64,000 nucleotides of DNA from JASHPR01 sp963844655 (GTDB lineage: Bacteria > Actinomycetota > Actinomycetes > Streptosporangiales > Streptosporangiaceae): positions 124,001-188,000 of the forward strand of contig CAWJPA010000004.1 of the NCBI GenBank assembly GCA_963844655.1. The letters are read 5' to 3'. This document shows, one piece after another, positions 35,023 to 43,188 of the stretch (positions within the stretch are counted from its first letter, which is position 1; each line of letters starts with the position of its first letter). The notes beneath the pieces were generated by a model, which saw only the letters and a list, made by a program, of their open reading frames with translations, had not been told where the DNA came from and did not search any database. The position numbers and the translations under genes were made by a program.

Positions 35023-36093
35023 ATGACCGTCGATCTTGATGCTGTCGATGACGAGCTGACCCCCGCGCAGCTGGCGGCCCTTGAGGCAATGGACGGAGGG
35101 TTTGACCCGGCCGATCTCGATCCTGACGACCTCGATGTCGATCCGCCGGCGGAATGGCTGGTCATGTCCCCCGAGGAACGGCTGGCCGCTCCGACCCACA
35201 CGGTGCCCGAGGTGCTGGATGCCGGGTTCACCCACCGCGACGGCGGCGATGGCCGCGGGTTCGCCGCGGGCGGGGTGCTGGACCGGATGGAGCCGGGCGG
35301 CCGGCTGGCCACGATCACCGACCGGGTCTGGGACGAAGGCCTGGACCGCCTGTCCGACTATGAGCTGATTGGCCTGATGACGGCCGCCCGCCGAGGCGCC
35401 TCCCGGCAGGCCGCCCTGGAGCTCGCCGCGATCGCCGAGCTGTCCGTCCGGCGTTCCGGTCCCGGTGGCCGTCCCGGCGAGCACGTCGAGGAGGAGGTCG
35501 CGGCGGCGCTGACGCTGACCGGCCGGGCCGCGGGCGGCCGGGTGGCGGTGGCTGAGGGCCTGGCCCGGCTGCCCGGCGTGGGCCGGGCACTGGGCGCCGG
35601 GCGGATCGACGCCGATAAGGCGGAGGTGTTCACCGGCCAGCTGATGCTGCTGGAGGTGATCGCGGCCAACGCGATCGCCGCGGTGGTGCTGCCGGGTGCG
35701 CCGGGCAAGACGACCGGGCAGATCCGGGCGGACCTGGTGCGCGAGATCATGGCCTACGACCCGGAGGCGCTGATCCGCCGCCGTAAGCAAGCCGAGAAGG
35801 ATGCCCGGGTGGAGACCTGGACCGAGCCGGCCGGGACCGGGGCGGTCGCCGGGCGGGATCTGCCGCCGGCGGATGTGCTGGCCGCGGACCAGACCCTGGC
35901 CGCCGACGCCCGCTGGCTGAAGGCCCACGGCGCCGAGGGCACGATGGATCAGTTGCGCGCCAAGGCGTTCACCGCCCGCCTCACCGGCCAGTCGCTGGAC
36001 TCCCTGCTCCCCGCGCCCGGACACCCGCCGTGGCCCGGACCCGTCCCCCCGGCACGCGACGTCCGACCCGGCCCGGGCCGGGCGGGTCGGTGA
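35023..36093 (+). CDS. DUF222 domain protein, N-terminal part of a split DUF222/HNH nuclease
   Basis: A 356-aa open frame holding the DUF222 (13E12-type) domain, with the characteristic AIAELSVRR, EVAAALTLTGRAAGGRV and LARLPGVGRALGAGRID blocks. In intact relatives DUF222 is followed in the same frame by an HNH nuclease domain; here the frame ends at 36093 and the HNH part continues one frame back. The stop overlaps a GTG (GTGA), so the second part could be translated by re-initiation. A frameshift mutation or sequence error is also possible. Confidence 0.75.
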   Translation: MTVDLDAVDDELTPAQLAALEAMDGGFDPADLDPDDLDVDPPAEWLVMSPEERLAAPTHTVPEVLDAGFTHRDGGDGRGFAAGGVLDRMEPGGRLATITDRVWDEGLDRLSDYELIGLMTAARRGASRQAALELAAIAELSVRRSGPGGRPGEHVEEEVAAALTLTGRAAGGRVAVAEGLARLPGVGRALGAGRIDADKAEVFTGQLMLLEVIAANAIAAVVLPGAPGKTTGQIRADLVREIMAYDPEALIRRRKQAEKDARVETWTEPAGTGAVAGRDLPPADVLAADQTLAADARWLKAHGAEGTMDQLRAKAFTARLTGQSLDSLLPAPGHPPWPGPVPPARDVRPGPGRAGR

Positions 36094-36671
36094 ACCTGAC
36101 CATGCCCGCCGCCGCCTGGCTCGGCCAGTGCGACACTCCCGGGCAGATCAGCGGCCTGGGCGCGGCCGACGCCGGGACCTGCCGCGACGTGGCCGCCGCA
36201 CTGGCCCGCAACCGGGCAGCCCGCTGGTGCATCACCCTCATCGGGGCCGACGGCAGGCCGGTGGCCCACGGCTGCGCCCGCGCCGGACCCGGCCCACCGG
36301 GCACCGACCGGGCCGCGTGGCTCGCGACCGTGACGGTCACCCCGATCGAAACCGGGACCTGCACCCACCGGCGCGAATCAGCCGGGTACCAGCCCTCCGA
36401 CTCCCTGCGGCACATCATCAAGATCCGGAGTCCCCGGTGCGGCGCACCAGGCTGCCGAAGACCGGCGGTGTGCTGCGACGATGACCACACCATCCCCTAC
36501 GACCAGGGCGGCCGGACCTGCGAATGCAACCTGTATCCGCTGTGCCGGCGGCATCACCGGACCAAGCAAGCCCGCGGCTGGCACCTGAGCCAGCCCGAAC
36601 CCGGCACCCTGATCTGGACCACACCCAGCGGCCGCCGATACACCACGAGGGCTGAGCCCTACCCCGCCTAG
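36090..36671 (+). CDS. HNH endonuclease domain, C-terminal part of the split gene
   Basis: A 193-aa frame with the 13E12-type C-terminal half. It ends in an intact HNH/McrA-like site: Cys pair CGAPGC, DHTIPYDQGG and CNLYPLCRRHHRTK. The GTG at 36090 overlaps the stop of the DUF222 part. Joining the two frames (-1 shift near 36075-36090) would give a normal full-length protein of about 550 residues. The nuclease residues are all present, so the protein may still act if the halves associate. Confidence 0.75.
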   Translation: MNLTMPAAAWLGQCDTPGQISGLGAADAGTCRDVAAALARNRAARWCITLIGADGRPVAHGCARAGPGPPGTDRAAWLATVTVTPIETGTCTHRRESAGYQPSDSLRHIIKIRSPRCGAPGCRRPAVCCDDDHTIPYDQGGRTCECNLYPLCRRHHRTKQARGWHLSQPEPGTLIWTTPSGRRYTTRAEPYPA

Positions 36672-36702
36672 CACGGACATGCCCCGAGTTTCACGATGGA
36701 GG

Positions 36703-36788
36703 CGTGACGGTGCTGCACACCGCGCTGACGCGCCACGTTGATCGAGGCAAGCTTCCCGGGGCTGGTCGCTCTGGTGGCACGGAGGTGA
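36703..36788 (+). pseudogene. Decayed fragment of a serine hydrolase gene
   Basis: The DNA matches the 5' part of the intact serine hydrolase at 43243-43330, at roughly 80% by eye. VTVLHTALTRHVDRGK here corresponds to VRALHAALTRHVERGE there. An extra G after CCCGGG shifts the frame, and about 8 bases are missing near the end; after that similarity stops. It lies just outside one end of the ABC cluster, and the intact copy lies just outside the other end, in the same orientation. Confidence 0.75.
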
Positions 36789-36798
36789 CCGCATTACA

Positions 36799-37521
36799 TC
36801 AGCGGGTACCGGTAATCAGCCGTTCGCGGTCGAACGAGGCTGAGGTGACCCGCCAGCCGAGTGCGTTGAGGGCCAGCAGCAGGGCCGCGCCGCCCAAGGC
36901 CAGGCCGAGGGTGGCGTGGATCACGTTGAACGCGATGAGCGATGTCACCACGACCGACGGGAGGTTCGCGAGTATGCCCAACTGCTGAGCGACGCGGACC
37001 TCGCTGGACCGCGTGGAGATCGCGATGCCGACCCAGATCGACCAGCCGGCCAGTAGCGGGGTGAACACCAGCTGGGCGAGCAGGTCCGAGCCGCGCAGCA
37101 GTGCCGGCGCGACGCCGGGCTGTGCGAAGATCTCGACCAGGGCCACGAAGAAGGCGAAGACCGCGTACGAGACCGCAACCGACGGGACGAAGGACGCTAG
37201 GGCCTTGCCCAGCAAGAACTCCTCGCGGCGTATCGGTGTCCCGAGCACCGGCTCGAGCGTGCCCTGCTGGCGCTCGCCGACCACGGAGTACGCGGCCAGC
37301 GTCGCGGGCACGAGCGCCGGGATGGCCAGCAGGTACAGCAGCTCATTCTCGTGGGCGAGGCCGCCGGATGCCGAGGCGCTCAGGTTCAAGACGGCGACTA
37401 GGGGCTGGACGAGGAAGATGAGCGGGAGGATCGCCATCCCGGTGACGATGGTGCGGTTGCGCCGGTACTCGCGGAGCTCCTTGCGGAAGATGGCCCGCAC
37501 GCGCCTCCTGCTGACATTCAT
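36799..37521 (-). CDS. ABC-2 type exporter permease
   Basis: A 240-aa membrane protein: basic start RRRVRAIFRKELREYRRNR, then six hydrophobic segments, with the ABC-2 signature-like YSVVGERQQGTLEPVLGTPIRR (part shown) between helices 2 and 3. The ATG overlaps the stop of the upstream ATPase gene, so both form one transporter. Substrate unknown. Confidence 0.88.
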   Translation of the reverse strand: MNVSRRRVRAIFRKELREYRRNRTIVTGMAILPLIFLVQPLVAVLNLSASASGGLAHENELLYLLAIPALVPATLAAYSVVGERQQGTLEPVLGTPIRREEFLLGKALASFVPSVAVSYAVFAFFVALVEIFAQPGVAPALLRGSDLLAQLVFTPLLAGWSIWVGIAISTRSSEVRVAQQLGILANLPSVVVTSLIAFNVIHATLGLALGGAALLLALNALGWRVTSASFDRERLITGTR

Positions 37522-38498
37522 CGGCGGCGCGCCTCCTCGTCCTCGTTGATCAGCTCGAGATAGACGTCCTCGAGCGAGTGGCGTGACTCGCCGATCGACA
37601 GCACGTCGGCACCCGCCCCGACGAGGGCGCGAGTGACGGCGGGTGCGGCAAGGGCCGGGTCAGAGACGGTGAGGACGTAGTCGCGGGCGCCGTCCTGACG
37701 CCAGCGGTCGACGGCGGCCAGGCCGGTGAAGACGCGGCCGGGCTCCGGGAGGGGGATGAGAGTCCTGACCGTGAGCGTCTTGGCGAACAGCCGGTCGCGC
37801 AATTCGTCGGGCCGTCCGATCGTGCGCAGGGTCGTGTTAAGGATCGCTACCCGGTCGCACAGCCGTTCGGCTTCTTCGAGGCGATGCGTAGTGAGGAAGA
37901 TCGTCACGCCACTGCGGCGCAGCTCGTCGATCAGCTCGTGCACGTCGCGGGCGGCGACCGGGTCCAGGCCGGCGGTCGGCTCGTCGAGGAACAGCACCTG
38001 CGGGTCGCTAAGCAGTGCCCTGGCCAGGGCGACCCGCTGGCGCAGACCCTTGGACAGGGTGCCGCAGGCATCGCGGGCCCGGTCGGCCAGGCTGACGGCC
38101 CGCAGGGCCCGGTCAATGCGATCGGCCGGGTCAGGCACCTCGTACAGGTCGGCGAAACATTCGAGGTTCTCGCTCACGCTCAGCCGCAGATACAGGCCCG
38201 GCGACTCAGGCATGATCGAGATCTGCCGGCGGATCTCCACTCCGTTCTCCGGCGTGAGCGGGATTCCGGCGACCGTTGCCGATCCCGAGGTCGGTGCGAT
38301 GAGCGTGCCGAGCGTGCGCACGGTTGTGGTCTTCCCGGCGCCGTTCGGCCCGAGGAAACCGAAGACCTCTCCGTAGCCGATTTCAAAGGAGACGTCCTGG
38401 AACGCGACCCGGTCACCGAAGCGCTTGCTCAGGCCGTGGGCTGACAGCGCCGGAGCGCCCCTCCCCCCGTCAGAGGGCGCCGTCCTCGCCGAGCTCAC
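37518..38498 (-). CDS. ABC exporter ATPase
   Basis: A 326-aa ATPase of the drug/natansin export type: Walker A GPNGAGKTTT, signature LSKGLRQRVALA, Walker B VLFLDEPTAGLDP, and switch His in LTTHRLEEAE. About 90 C-terminal residues follow the domain, as in DrrA-like proteins. It is paired with the overlapping ABC-2 permease. Confidence 0.9.
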   Translation of the reverse strand: MSSARTAPSDGGRGAPALSAHGLSKRFGDRVAFQDVSFEIGYGEVFGFLGPNGAGKTTTVRTLGTLIAPTSGSATVAGIPLTPENGVEIRRQISIMPESPGLYLRLSVSENLECFADLYEVPDPADRIDRALRAVSLADRARDACGTLSKGLRQRVALARALLSDPQVLFLDEPTAGLDPVAARDVHELIDELRRSGVTIFLTTHRLEEAERLCDRVAILNTTLRTIGRPDELRDRLFAKTLTVRTLIPLPEPGRVFTGLAAVDRWRQDGARDYVLTVSDPALAAPAVTRALVGAGADVLSIGESRHSLEDVYLELINEDEEARRR

Positions 38499-38613
38499 GA
38501 AGTGCCGTCCAGACTGCCGCAGTGAAGGGAGATGGGGAGGTGGGTGGGGCCTCGGCTGGCAATTCGGTGCGGCGCCTCAGCCTCCTGATGATCCACCTGA
38601 TCAGGTGGATCAT
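38470..38613 (-). CDS. Possible small 47-aa protein between two ABC gene sets
   Basis: An ATG overlapping the terminal stop of the broken permease (TGATG) opens a 47-codon frame: MIHLIRWIIRRLRRR, then an acidic, Pro-rich tail. The first part is amphipathic and basic. Its start lies in a 30-bp palindrome and its end overlaps the ATPase start in another frame. This may be chance; no family known. Confidence 0.2.
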   Translation of the reverse strand: MIHLIRWIIRRLRRRTELPAEAPPTSPSPFTAAVWTALRELGEDGAL

Positions 38614-38615
38614 CA
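38586..38615. repeat. 30-bp perfect palindrome without a loop
   Basis: The left arm reads TGATGATCCACCTGA and the right arm is its exact reverse complement, centred between 38600 and 38601. It overlaps the restored stop codon of the broken permease and lies 88 bp upstream of the ATPase start. There is no T-tract, so it is not a classical terminator; an operator or a cruciform-forming site is possible. Confidence 0.85.
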
Positions 38616-41025
38616 CTGGTACCTGAGGGCCGCGCCGGGCTGGATCCGGGTGGCGCGGTGCAGCGGCCCGCGGATGACGAGAAGCGCGAGCACGAGAACG
38701 CCGACCAGCGTGATCAGCGGGATGCCCGGCCGGAATTCCTGCGGCAGGCTGATGCCGGCATTGTGCAGCAGGAGCGCCAGCAGCCCCTGATAGATCAGCC
38801 AGCCGAGCAGGACTCCGAACGCCCAGCCGACAGGACGGCCAGGACCACCGCCTCGGCGCTGAAGACCCGCCGGATGTGGCGGGCCCTGGCCCCCACGCAG
38901 CGCAGGATCCCGACCTCCCTGGTGCGCTCGATGACGCCCATGCTGAGGGCGCTGACCAGGCCCATGAGCATGATCGCGACCACGAGGAGGCCCAGAATCT
39001 CAACGATGGTAAGGATAGAGGTATCGGCGGCGGTGAGCTGCGCCTCGGTGACGTAGATCTCCTGTGTGCTGACCTGGTACCCGGCGGCGGCCAGCCGGGC
39101 CCCGGCGGCGGCGGTCGCCCGGTCGATGGCGGCGTGGCCGGAACTGGCGGTGGTGAGCCAGATCGAGTCTGCGGTGCCGGGCCCGCCGTCCAGGCGTTCC
39201 AGCGTGGACAGTGGGAAGTAGACGGTGCCGCCCGCGTTGAGCTGGCCAGTGTCGATTCCGATGACCCGGACCCTGGTGGGTCCGGCGGCCATGGTGAGGG
39301 TAAGGACCTGCCCGATCCTGGCGCGGGCGGTGCGGGCGACGGCCGGGCCGAGCACCACCGGCGGGACGGCCGGACGGGCGCCCGCGGCGGTATCTGCGGC
39401 GGTGAACCAGTGGCCGCCACTCAGCCGGTACGAGTAGAGGGGATGCGTGCCCAGGCCCCACGCCACGTAGGTCTGCCCGTGGTACTGCACGGAACTTGTC
39501 TCGAGGGGCTGGGCGCCCGTGACACCTGGTGTAGCTGCGGCGACGGCGAGCGCCTGGCGGCCGAACGGCCGCGCGCCGCTGGTCGCCGCCATCCCGGCGC
39601 TGATGCTGAAGCGGAGGTGGCCGATGGTCTGGCTGATGACGGCCGTTATCGACTGGCCGAGAGCGAGGAAGGCGATCGCGAGCCCGGCGGCGACGGCGAC
39701 CTGCGCGATCGCGGCCGCGCTGCGGCGCTTCTGCCGCAGCGCGTTGCGGACTCCCATCCGCACGCTGCCGGGAACCCTGGCTCCGGACAGCAGGCCGCTG
39801 TGCGCGACCAGGCGGTCGAGCCAGCCCGTGCCGTATCCGCTGGTGCCCCTGCCGGCGAGGGTCTCGGCCACGGGCCTGCGCAGCGCGCGCCGGAGGGCGG
39901 GCAGCGACGCGGCGACGGCGAGCGCGGGGCCGAGCACGAGGCTGGCCACGACGACGGGGAGCGAGACGCCGAAGCCGAACGACACGTCGATGAACTTCTC
40001 GGCGAAGTAGCTGGTCAGCAGGTAGGCGATGCCGATGCCGATGATGGTGCCCAGGACCGCGCCTGCCACGCCGAGCATCGCCGCCGTGCGCAGGGTGATG
40101 CCGGCGATCTGCCGCCGGCGACCGCCGAGCGTTTTCAGGATCGCGATCTCGCTGGCCTGTTCGGCGATGAGGGTGTTCATCGTGGCGGCGATGAGGAACA
40201 GGGCGGAGGCGAACGCGAGGATCGTGATGATGTACAGCAGCGCCATGATGTGGCTGAACGCCGGACTGCCCGGGCCACTGGCCGGCGGTACGGGTTATGG
40301 GCAGCGCCGTAATCGGGTCGGTGCCGGTCTGCGCGGTCAGGTAGGTGCGCACCTCGGTGATCACGCGGGACTGCGCGGCCTGGCTGTCATCGGTGAGCCG
40401 GAGCCCCAGGTAGTTAAGGCCGCGGACACCGCGAAGGGATTCCACGGTGGCCGCGGGTGGCGTAGAAGATCGGCGTGGTCGAGCCGTTCGCGCCCGGGGT
40501 CGCGGCCAGGTTCATCCCGGTGCCGCTGACGCGCAGCGATACCGGCGCGCCGCTCGCGGCCCGCACCGTCGAGCGTGCCGCCGTTGGGCACGGCGTAGTC
40601 GGTGGCCCGGCCGTTGGCCGCGTCGGCCAGGACCTCGCCCGGCCCGGGCATCCGGCCGGTGAGCAGCGGGACGGTATTGACCGGGGGCAGACGCCAGGTC
40701 GGTGCCGGCGATCTCGATGTTCTGGGTGCCGGCTGCGGACGTCGCCTTGGTGGCGTAGGCCAGGACCGGGCTGACCGCGGCGACGCCCGGCAGCTGGCCG
40801 AGCGCGCGGAGCTGAGCGGGGGTCAGGTTGAGAACGCGGGTGGATATCCCGACGTCGTACAGGTGGCTCTCCTGCGACCTGGCGGCTCATCGCCGCGTTC
40901 AGCAGGATCGGCACGGCGAGGAAGCCCAGGCTGGCGATCGCGATACACAGCGTGAACACGGCCAGCAGCGTGCGGGCGCGGTGCCGGGTCAGGTCACCCC
41001 AGGCCTTGCGGTTCAGCGTGCTCAT
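38613..41025 (-). pseudogene. MacB/FtsX-like ABC permease broken by about six frameshifts
   Basis: The remains of a roughly 800-residue permease can be followed through changing frames. They start with NRKAWGDLTRHRARTLLAVF, pass through VNTVPLLTGRMPGPGEVLAD and VESLRGVRGLNYLGLRLTDD, enter the long intact stretch MALLYIITILAFASALFLI to IERTREVGILRCVGARARHI, and end VIRGPLHRATRIQPGAAL. The frame changes lie near 40870, 40680, 40560, 40445, 40280 and 38830. Going downstream the first five are in the same sense (one extra base each) and the last is opposite. Both partner ATPases upstream are intact. It could be a recent pseudogene or a patch of poor sequence. Confidence 0.82.
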
Positions 41026-41765
41026 GGCCGCCGCCCCGTATCGCCGGTGATCAGGCCATCGCGGACGGACACGATCCGGGAGGCCAGCCGGGCGAGGGCC
41101 TGGTCGTGCGTGACGTACACCACCGTGGTTCCGTGTTCGTTCAGGCCCTCGAGGAGTCCGAACATGTGCCGGGCCATCTCCGTGTCGAGGTTGCCTGTGG
41201 GTTCGTCGCCGAGCAGGATCGGCGGCTCGCAGGCCATGGCCCGGGCGATCGCCACGCGCTGCTGCTCCCCGCCGGAGAGTTCCAGCGGCAGCCGGTCACC
41301 GCGGTCGCCGAGCCCGACCGTGGCCAGGTGACGGCTCGCCACGGCCCTGCGCTCGTGGGCCACGCCGAGCCGGGCCAGGTCCAGCGGGAGCGTGGCGTTC
41401 TCCGTGGCGGTGAGCGTGGGCATCAGCTGGAAGAACTGGAAGACGATGCCGATGGTATGGCCGCGCCAGACGGCGAGCTGCTCCTCGCTCATCTGGTCCA
41501 GGCGGCTGCCGTCGACCGTCACCGTGCCGGCGGTGGGCCGGTCGATGCCGGCGATGAGGTTGATGATGGTTGTCTTGCCGCTGCCCGACGGGCCGGTGAT
41601 CGCCACCATCTCGCCCGCGGCGATGGCCAGGTCTACGCCGTTCAGCGCGCGGAACTCGACCCCCCGTGCCTCCCCATGCCCCCTCCGCTTGCCCCCTGGA
41701 CTGCGGTAGATCTTCTCCACGCCAGTCAGCTCGATCATGGCTGAAGCGGGCGCCGGGCCGGTCAC
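41022..41765 (-). CDS. MacB/LolD-type ABC ATPase
   Basis: A 247-aa ATPase: IELTGVEKIYRS opening, Walker A GPSGSGKTT, the family-typical FQFFQLMPTLTATENA, signature LSGGEQQRVAIARA and Walker B ILLGDEPTGNLD. I chose the GTG at 41765 because it overlaps the previous stop (GTGA); the ATG at 41738 is the domain start. It should energise an FtsX/MacB-like permease such as the broken one immediately downstream. Confidence 0.9.
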   Translation of the reverse strand: MTGPAPASAMIELTGVEKIYRSPGGKRRGHGEARGVEFRALNGVDLAIAAGEMVAITGPSGSGKTTIINLIAGIDRPTAGTVTVDGSRLDQMSEEQLAVWRGHTIGIVFQFFQLMPTLTATENATLPLDLARLGVAHERRAVASRHLATVGLGDRGDRLPLELSGGEQQRVAIARAMACEPPILLGDEPTGNLDTEMARHMFGLLEGLNEHGTTVVYVTHDQALARLASRIVSVRDGLITGDTGRRP

Positions 41766-42484
41766 TGCAGGTGTCCCGTTCCCAGCAGGCACTCGGGACC
41801 GGCGGGCGGCCCGGTTTCGCCGGCGAGCCTGCCGTCGTTCAGGAATACCACCCGGTCGGCCCAGGCGGCGTGCCGGACGTTGTGGGTGACGAGCACGACC
41901 GCGCAGCCCGTGGTGCACCGCTGGCGGAGCAGGCCCATCACCGATTCGCCGGTGAGCGCGTCGAGGGCCCCTGTCGGCTCGTCCGCCAGCAGCAGCGACC
42001 GCCCTCCAGCGACCGCGCGGGCGATCGTCACCCGCTGCTGCTCACCCCCGGACAGCTGGGCGGGGAACCGGCCCCCGACGGCTCCCAGGCCCAGGGTGTC
42101 CAGCAGGCCGCGGGCGCCCGCCATGGCCGCCTTCGGCCTGACCCCGTCCAGTTCCAGTGCGATCGCCACGTTCTCGGCGGCGGTCAGCGACCCGAGCAGG
42201 TTGGCCTCCTGGAACACGAAGCCGACCTCCCGCCGGCGCATATCCGCGAGCCCGGCCTCGTCCAGCGTGGCCAGGTCGCGGCCGGCCAGCAGGATCCGGC
42301 CGGAGGTCGGCCGGTCCAGCCCGCCTGCCAGCCGCAGCAGCGTTGACTTGCCCGACCCGCTGGGTCCCATGACGGCCACGAACTCGCCGGGGCCGGCCCG
42401 CAGTGACACATCGTCCAGGGCGGCGACCCGCAGATGCCCGGATCCGTAGGCCCGCCCGGCGTGATCTATGTCGAGGAGTACCAC
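41762..42484 (-). CDS. MacB/LolD-type ABC ATPase
   Basis: A 240-aa ATPase with Walker A GPSGSGKST, FQEANLLGSLTAAENVA, signature LSGGEQQRVTIARA, Walker B LLLADEPTGALD and switch His in VLVTHNVRHA. The GTG start directly follows the PadR stop (TAAGTG). Two ATPases of one type in a row for one permease suggest a heterodimer or the loss of a second permease. Confidence 0.9.
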   Translation of the reverse strand: MVLLDIDHAGRAYGSGHLRVAALDDVSLRAGPGEFVAVMGPSGSGKSTLLRLAGGLDRPTSGRILLAGRDLATLDEAGLADMRRREVGFVFQEANLLGSLTAAENVAIALELDGVRPKAAMAGARGLLDTLGLGAVGGRFPAQLSGGEQQRVTIARAVAGGRSLLLADEPTGALDALTGESVMGLLRQRCTTGCAVVLVTHNVRHAAWADRVVFLNDGRLAGETGPPAGPECLLGTGHLQ

Positions 42485-43075
42485 TTAGCCGCTCCGTTTC
42501 GCCGGTTGTTCTGCCGCAGTCTCGGGTGGCCGGCGGGCCGGGCCCGCGGCCATGTCATCGCGCGCGAGCCGCACCTCGCACATGTCGAGCCAGCGCGCCT
42601 CGGCCTCGGCCTGGAAGACCAGTGCGTCGAGCATGAGCAGCCAGGCGGTGTCCCCGGCGGCTTCGGCCTCCGCCTTCAGCCGGGTCACGTCCTGCAGCGC
42701 CCGCACCGTCGCGACCCGCTGCCGCTGCACGACCGCGGCCACGTCCGCCAGGCCCGACCGCATCGCGAATACCAGCTTGATCGCCAGCTCCTGGCGGGGT
42801 ATCACCTCGCGCTGAACCGGCGTATCGAACCAGCGGCGCAGCTCATCGCGCCCGGCCTCGGTGATCTCGTACACCTTCTGGCCCTCGGCATCGGCCTCGG
42901 CCGTCACCAGCCCGTCCCGTTCCAGGCGCCCCAGGGTGGTGTACACCTGGCCGACGTTCAGCGGCCACACATCCACGGTCGCGGCCTCGAACTCTGTCTT
43001 CAGCCCGTAACCGTGCATCGCTCCGGCGGACAGCAGCGCCAGAAGGCTGTGACGAACCGACACCTGCACCTCCAT
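42485..43075 (-). CDS. PadR-family transcriptional regulator
   Basis: A 196-aa regulator with the PadR winged helix (SVRHSLLALLSAGAMHGYGL, then NVGQVYTTLGRLERDGLV) and the longer C-terminal helical domain of PadR-s1/VirR-like members. It heads the ATPase genes without a gap. Two tandem 14-bp repeats touch its start codon and are probably its own operator. Confidence 0.92.
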   Translation of the reverse strand: MEVQVSVRHSLLALLSAGAMHGYGLKTEFEAATVDVWPLNVGQVYTTLGRLERDGLVTAEADAEGQKVYEITEAGRDELRRWFDTPVQREVIPRQELAIKLVFAMRSGLADVAAVVQRQRVATVRALQDVTRLKAEAEAAGDTAWLLMLDALVFQAEAEARWLDMCEVRLARDDMAAGPARRPPETAAEQPAKRSG

Positions 43076-43100
43076 ACCGAGTATTGCATACCGAGTATGG
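43073..43100. promoter_or_regulatory. Tandem 14-bp repeats at the PadR start, likely operator
   Basis: CATACCGAGTATTG (43073-43086) and CATACCGAGTATGG (43087-43100) differ in one base. Each contains ATAC-CGA-GTAT, itself an inverted repeat, and GTAT-TGC-ATAC forms a third across the junction. The first copy includes the start codon of the PadR gene. Confidence 0.75.
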
Positions 43101-43175
43101 CACTGGGCCGGGCCAGGGTCAAAGCGTTTCCCGGCCGGGATCAGGCCGCGCGCACCGATGAATCCCGGCGTGGCC

Positions 43176-43181
43176 TACCGT
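43176..43181 (+). promoter_or_regulatory. -10 element of the serine hydrolase gene
   Basis: TACCGT ends 7 bases before the ATG at 43189, the spacing seen in leaderless actinobacterial transcripts. If the leader is longer, the ATG at 43213 with GGGAGAG upstream would be the start. Confidence 0.45.
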
Positions 43182-43188
43182 CGGAGTC

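Noticed and set aside
36799..43075. ABC cluster as a transposon or genomic island with integrase
   Set aside because: No transposase, integrase, terminal inverted repeats or target-site duplication seen; only the gene-fragment border is supported.
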